From NCBI RefSeq assembly GCF_008923725.1, contig NZ_WBPF01000023.1, positions 8,481-72,480 of the forward strand: 64,000 nucleotides of DNA, in the 5' to 3' direction. This DNA comes from Bacillus sp. CH140a_4T (lineage in GTDB: Bacteria; Bacillota; Bacilli; Bacillales; Bacillaceae_G). The notes beneath the pieces are model-generated. The model was not told where the DNA came from and made no database searches. It saw only the letters and a program-made list of their open reading frames with translations. A program made the position numbers and the translations under genes. This document shows, piece after piece, positions 63,566 through 64,000 of the stretch. Within the stretch, counting starts at the first letter, position 1, and each line of letters starts with the position of its first letter.

Positions 63566-64000
63566 TTAATTCATTATTTTCATATGTTCAAATGGATAAT
63601 AAATTGCCGCTAATTCACCTAATACATCTGCTTTATCAATAAGTCCTAAACCATTTCTACTATCTCTGCTTATTAGGCGATTATCTCCCATAACAAAAAT
63701 CTTATTTTTAGGAACTGTAATCGGTCCAAAGTCCTCTGTTAAATTCATAAGTTTTTTTTCAGCTTGTTTTCTATTACTATACAAATATTCTTCCTCTATC
63801 ACTTCATGATTCACATATAATTGATCATTTCTCACCTCAATGACATCGCCAGGCAAACCAATAACCCTTTTCACATAAAAATTATCCGTCTTCACAACAA
63901 TAATATCTTCTCTCCCATAACTTTCAAATTGCTTTGCCAACTTATTAACAATCACCTTATCCCCATCTTGTAACGTTGGCTTCATGGACGCTCCTTTTAC
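63566..64000 (-). CDS. Type I signal peptidase (partial, N-terminus outside window)
   Basis: Membrane protease that removes Sec signal peptides. The frame stays open to the window edge and reads VKGASM then KPTL, so the nucleophile serine is the codon at 63986-63988; the ATG at 63985 is the internal Met after that serine, not a start. Other motifs: YVKRVIGLPGD with the general-base lysine, and GDNRLISRDSRNGLG near the end. The N-terminal transmembrane anchor lies beyond 64000. Which of the several B. cereus sip paralogues it is cannot be told. Confidence 0.93.
   Translation of the reverse strand, partial: VKGASMKPTLQDGDKVIVNKLAKQFESYGREDIIVVKTDNFYVKRVIGLPGDVIEVRNDQLYVNHEVIEEEYLYSNRKQAEKKLMNLTEDFGPITVPKNKIFVMGDNRLISRDSRNGLGLIDKADVLGELAAIYYPFEHMKIMN

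Noticed and set aside
63566-63985. Signal peptidase starting at ATG 63985
   Set aside because: That Met follows the catalytic serine codon; the frame is open to the window edge, so the gene is truncated by the window, not by mutation.

Overview
This is a chromosomal window from a Bacillus cereus group bacterium. The first 194 bases are the 5' end of a 16S rRNA gene (minus strand) with the signature of that group. Many proteins match my memory of B. cereus/B. anthracis proteins almost residue for residue (SspE, SspK, UgtP, HemL2, PerR), base composition is low-GC throughout, and at least five copies or remnants of a B. cereus-type intergenic repeat (bcr1-like) are scattered in it.

Layout. 1-21800 keeps the gene order of the B. 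subtilis yfh-yga region, inverted: rRNA, ygzB, perR, bcp (ygaF), hemL2 (gsaB), ygaE, ygaD, ygaC, ygaB, sspE, yfhS, mutY, yfhP, yfhJ, sspK, yfhH, recX, yfhF. Insertions relative to that order are a potassium channel gene, a three-gene ABC exporter and an orphan glutamate synthase large subunit. 21900-24440 holds an amidohydrolase, a GNAT acetyltransferase with a tRNA-like element and terminator in its leader, a yfhE-like gene and an intergenic cluster of seven DnaA boxes. 24441-29070 holds the glycolipid synthase ugtP and pflA/pflB for anaerobic pyruvate metabolism. 29410-35319 is one minus-strand cluster: two LSm-like DUF2642 genes, two internally duplicated glycosyltransferases, a nucleotide-sugar dehydrogenase and an epimerase/decarboxylase; it looks like a surface or spore polysaccharide locus. 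35489-44219 is mixed: membrane protein, serine hydrolase, N-acetylglucosamine PTS, glutaminase, ytaF and a peptidase. 44328-47932 is a sigma-54 module: a RocR-like activator, a -24/-12 promoter, an upstream inverted repeat, an orphan lipoyl-type domain protein and an amino acid permease. 48091-58810 is housekeeping and spore related (truA2, rlmCD, alkA/yfjP, pdaA, class I fumarase, yfkAB, yfkD, yfkE). 58961-64000 ends with small genes, a DedA protein, a 920-residue TPR/dynamin-like pseudo-GTPase and a signal peptidase I cut by the window edge.

Most genes end in clear stem-loop/T-run terminators, often shared by convergent pairs. Several computed ORF starts are too far upstream; I moved them to the codon that follows a good Shine-Dalgarno sequence. 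The observations most worth following are the tRNA-like/terminator leader at 23139-23251, the DnaA-box cluster at 24185-24376, the TPR pseudo-GTPase at 60761-63523, the sigma-54 circuit at 46333-46458 and the duplicated glycosyltransferase cluster.
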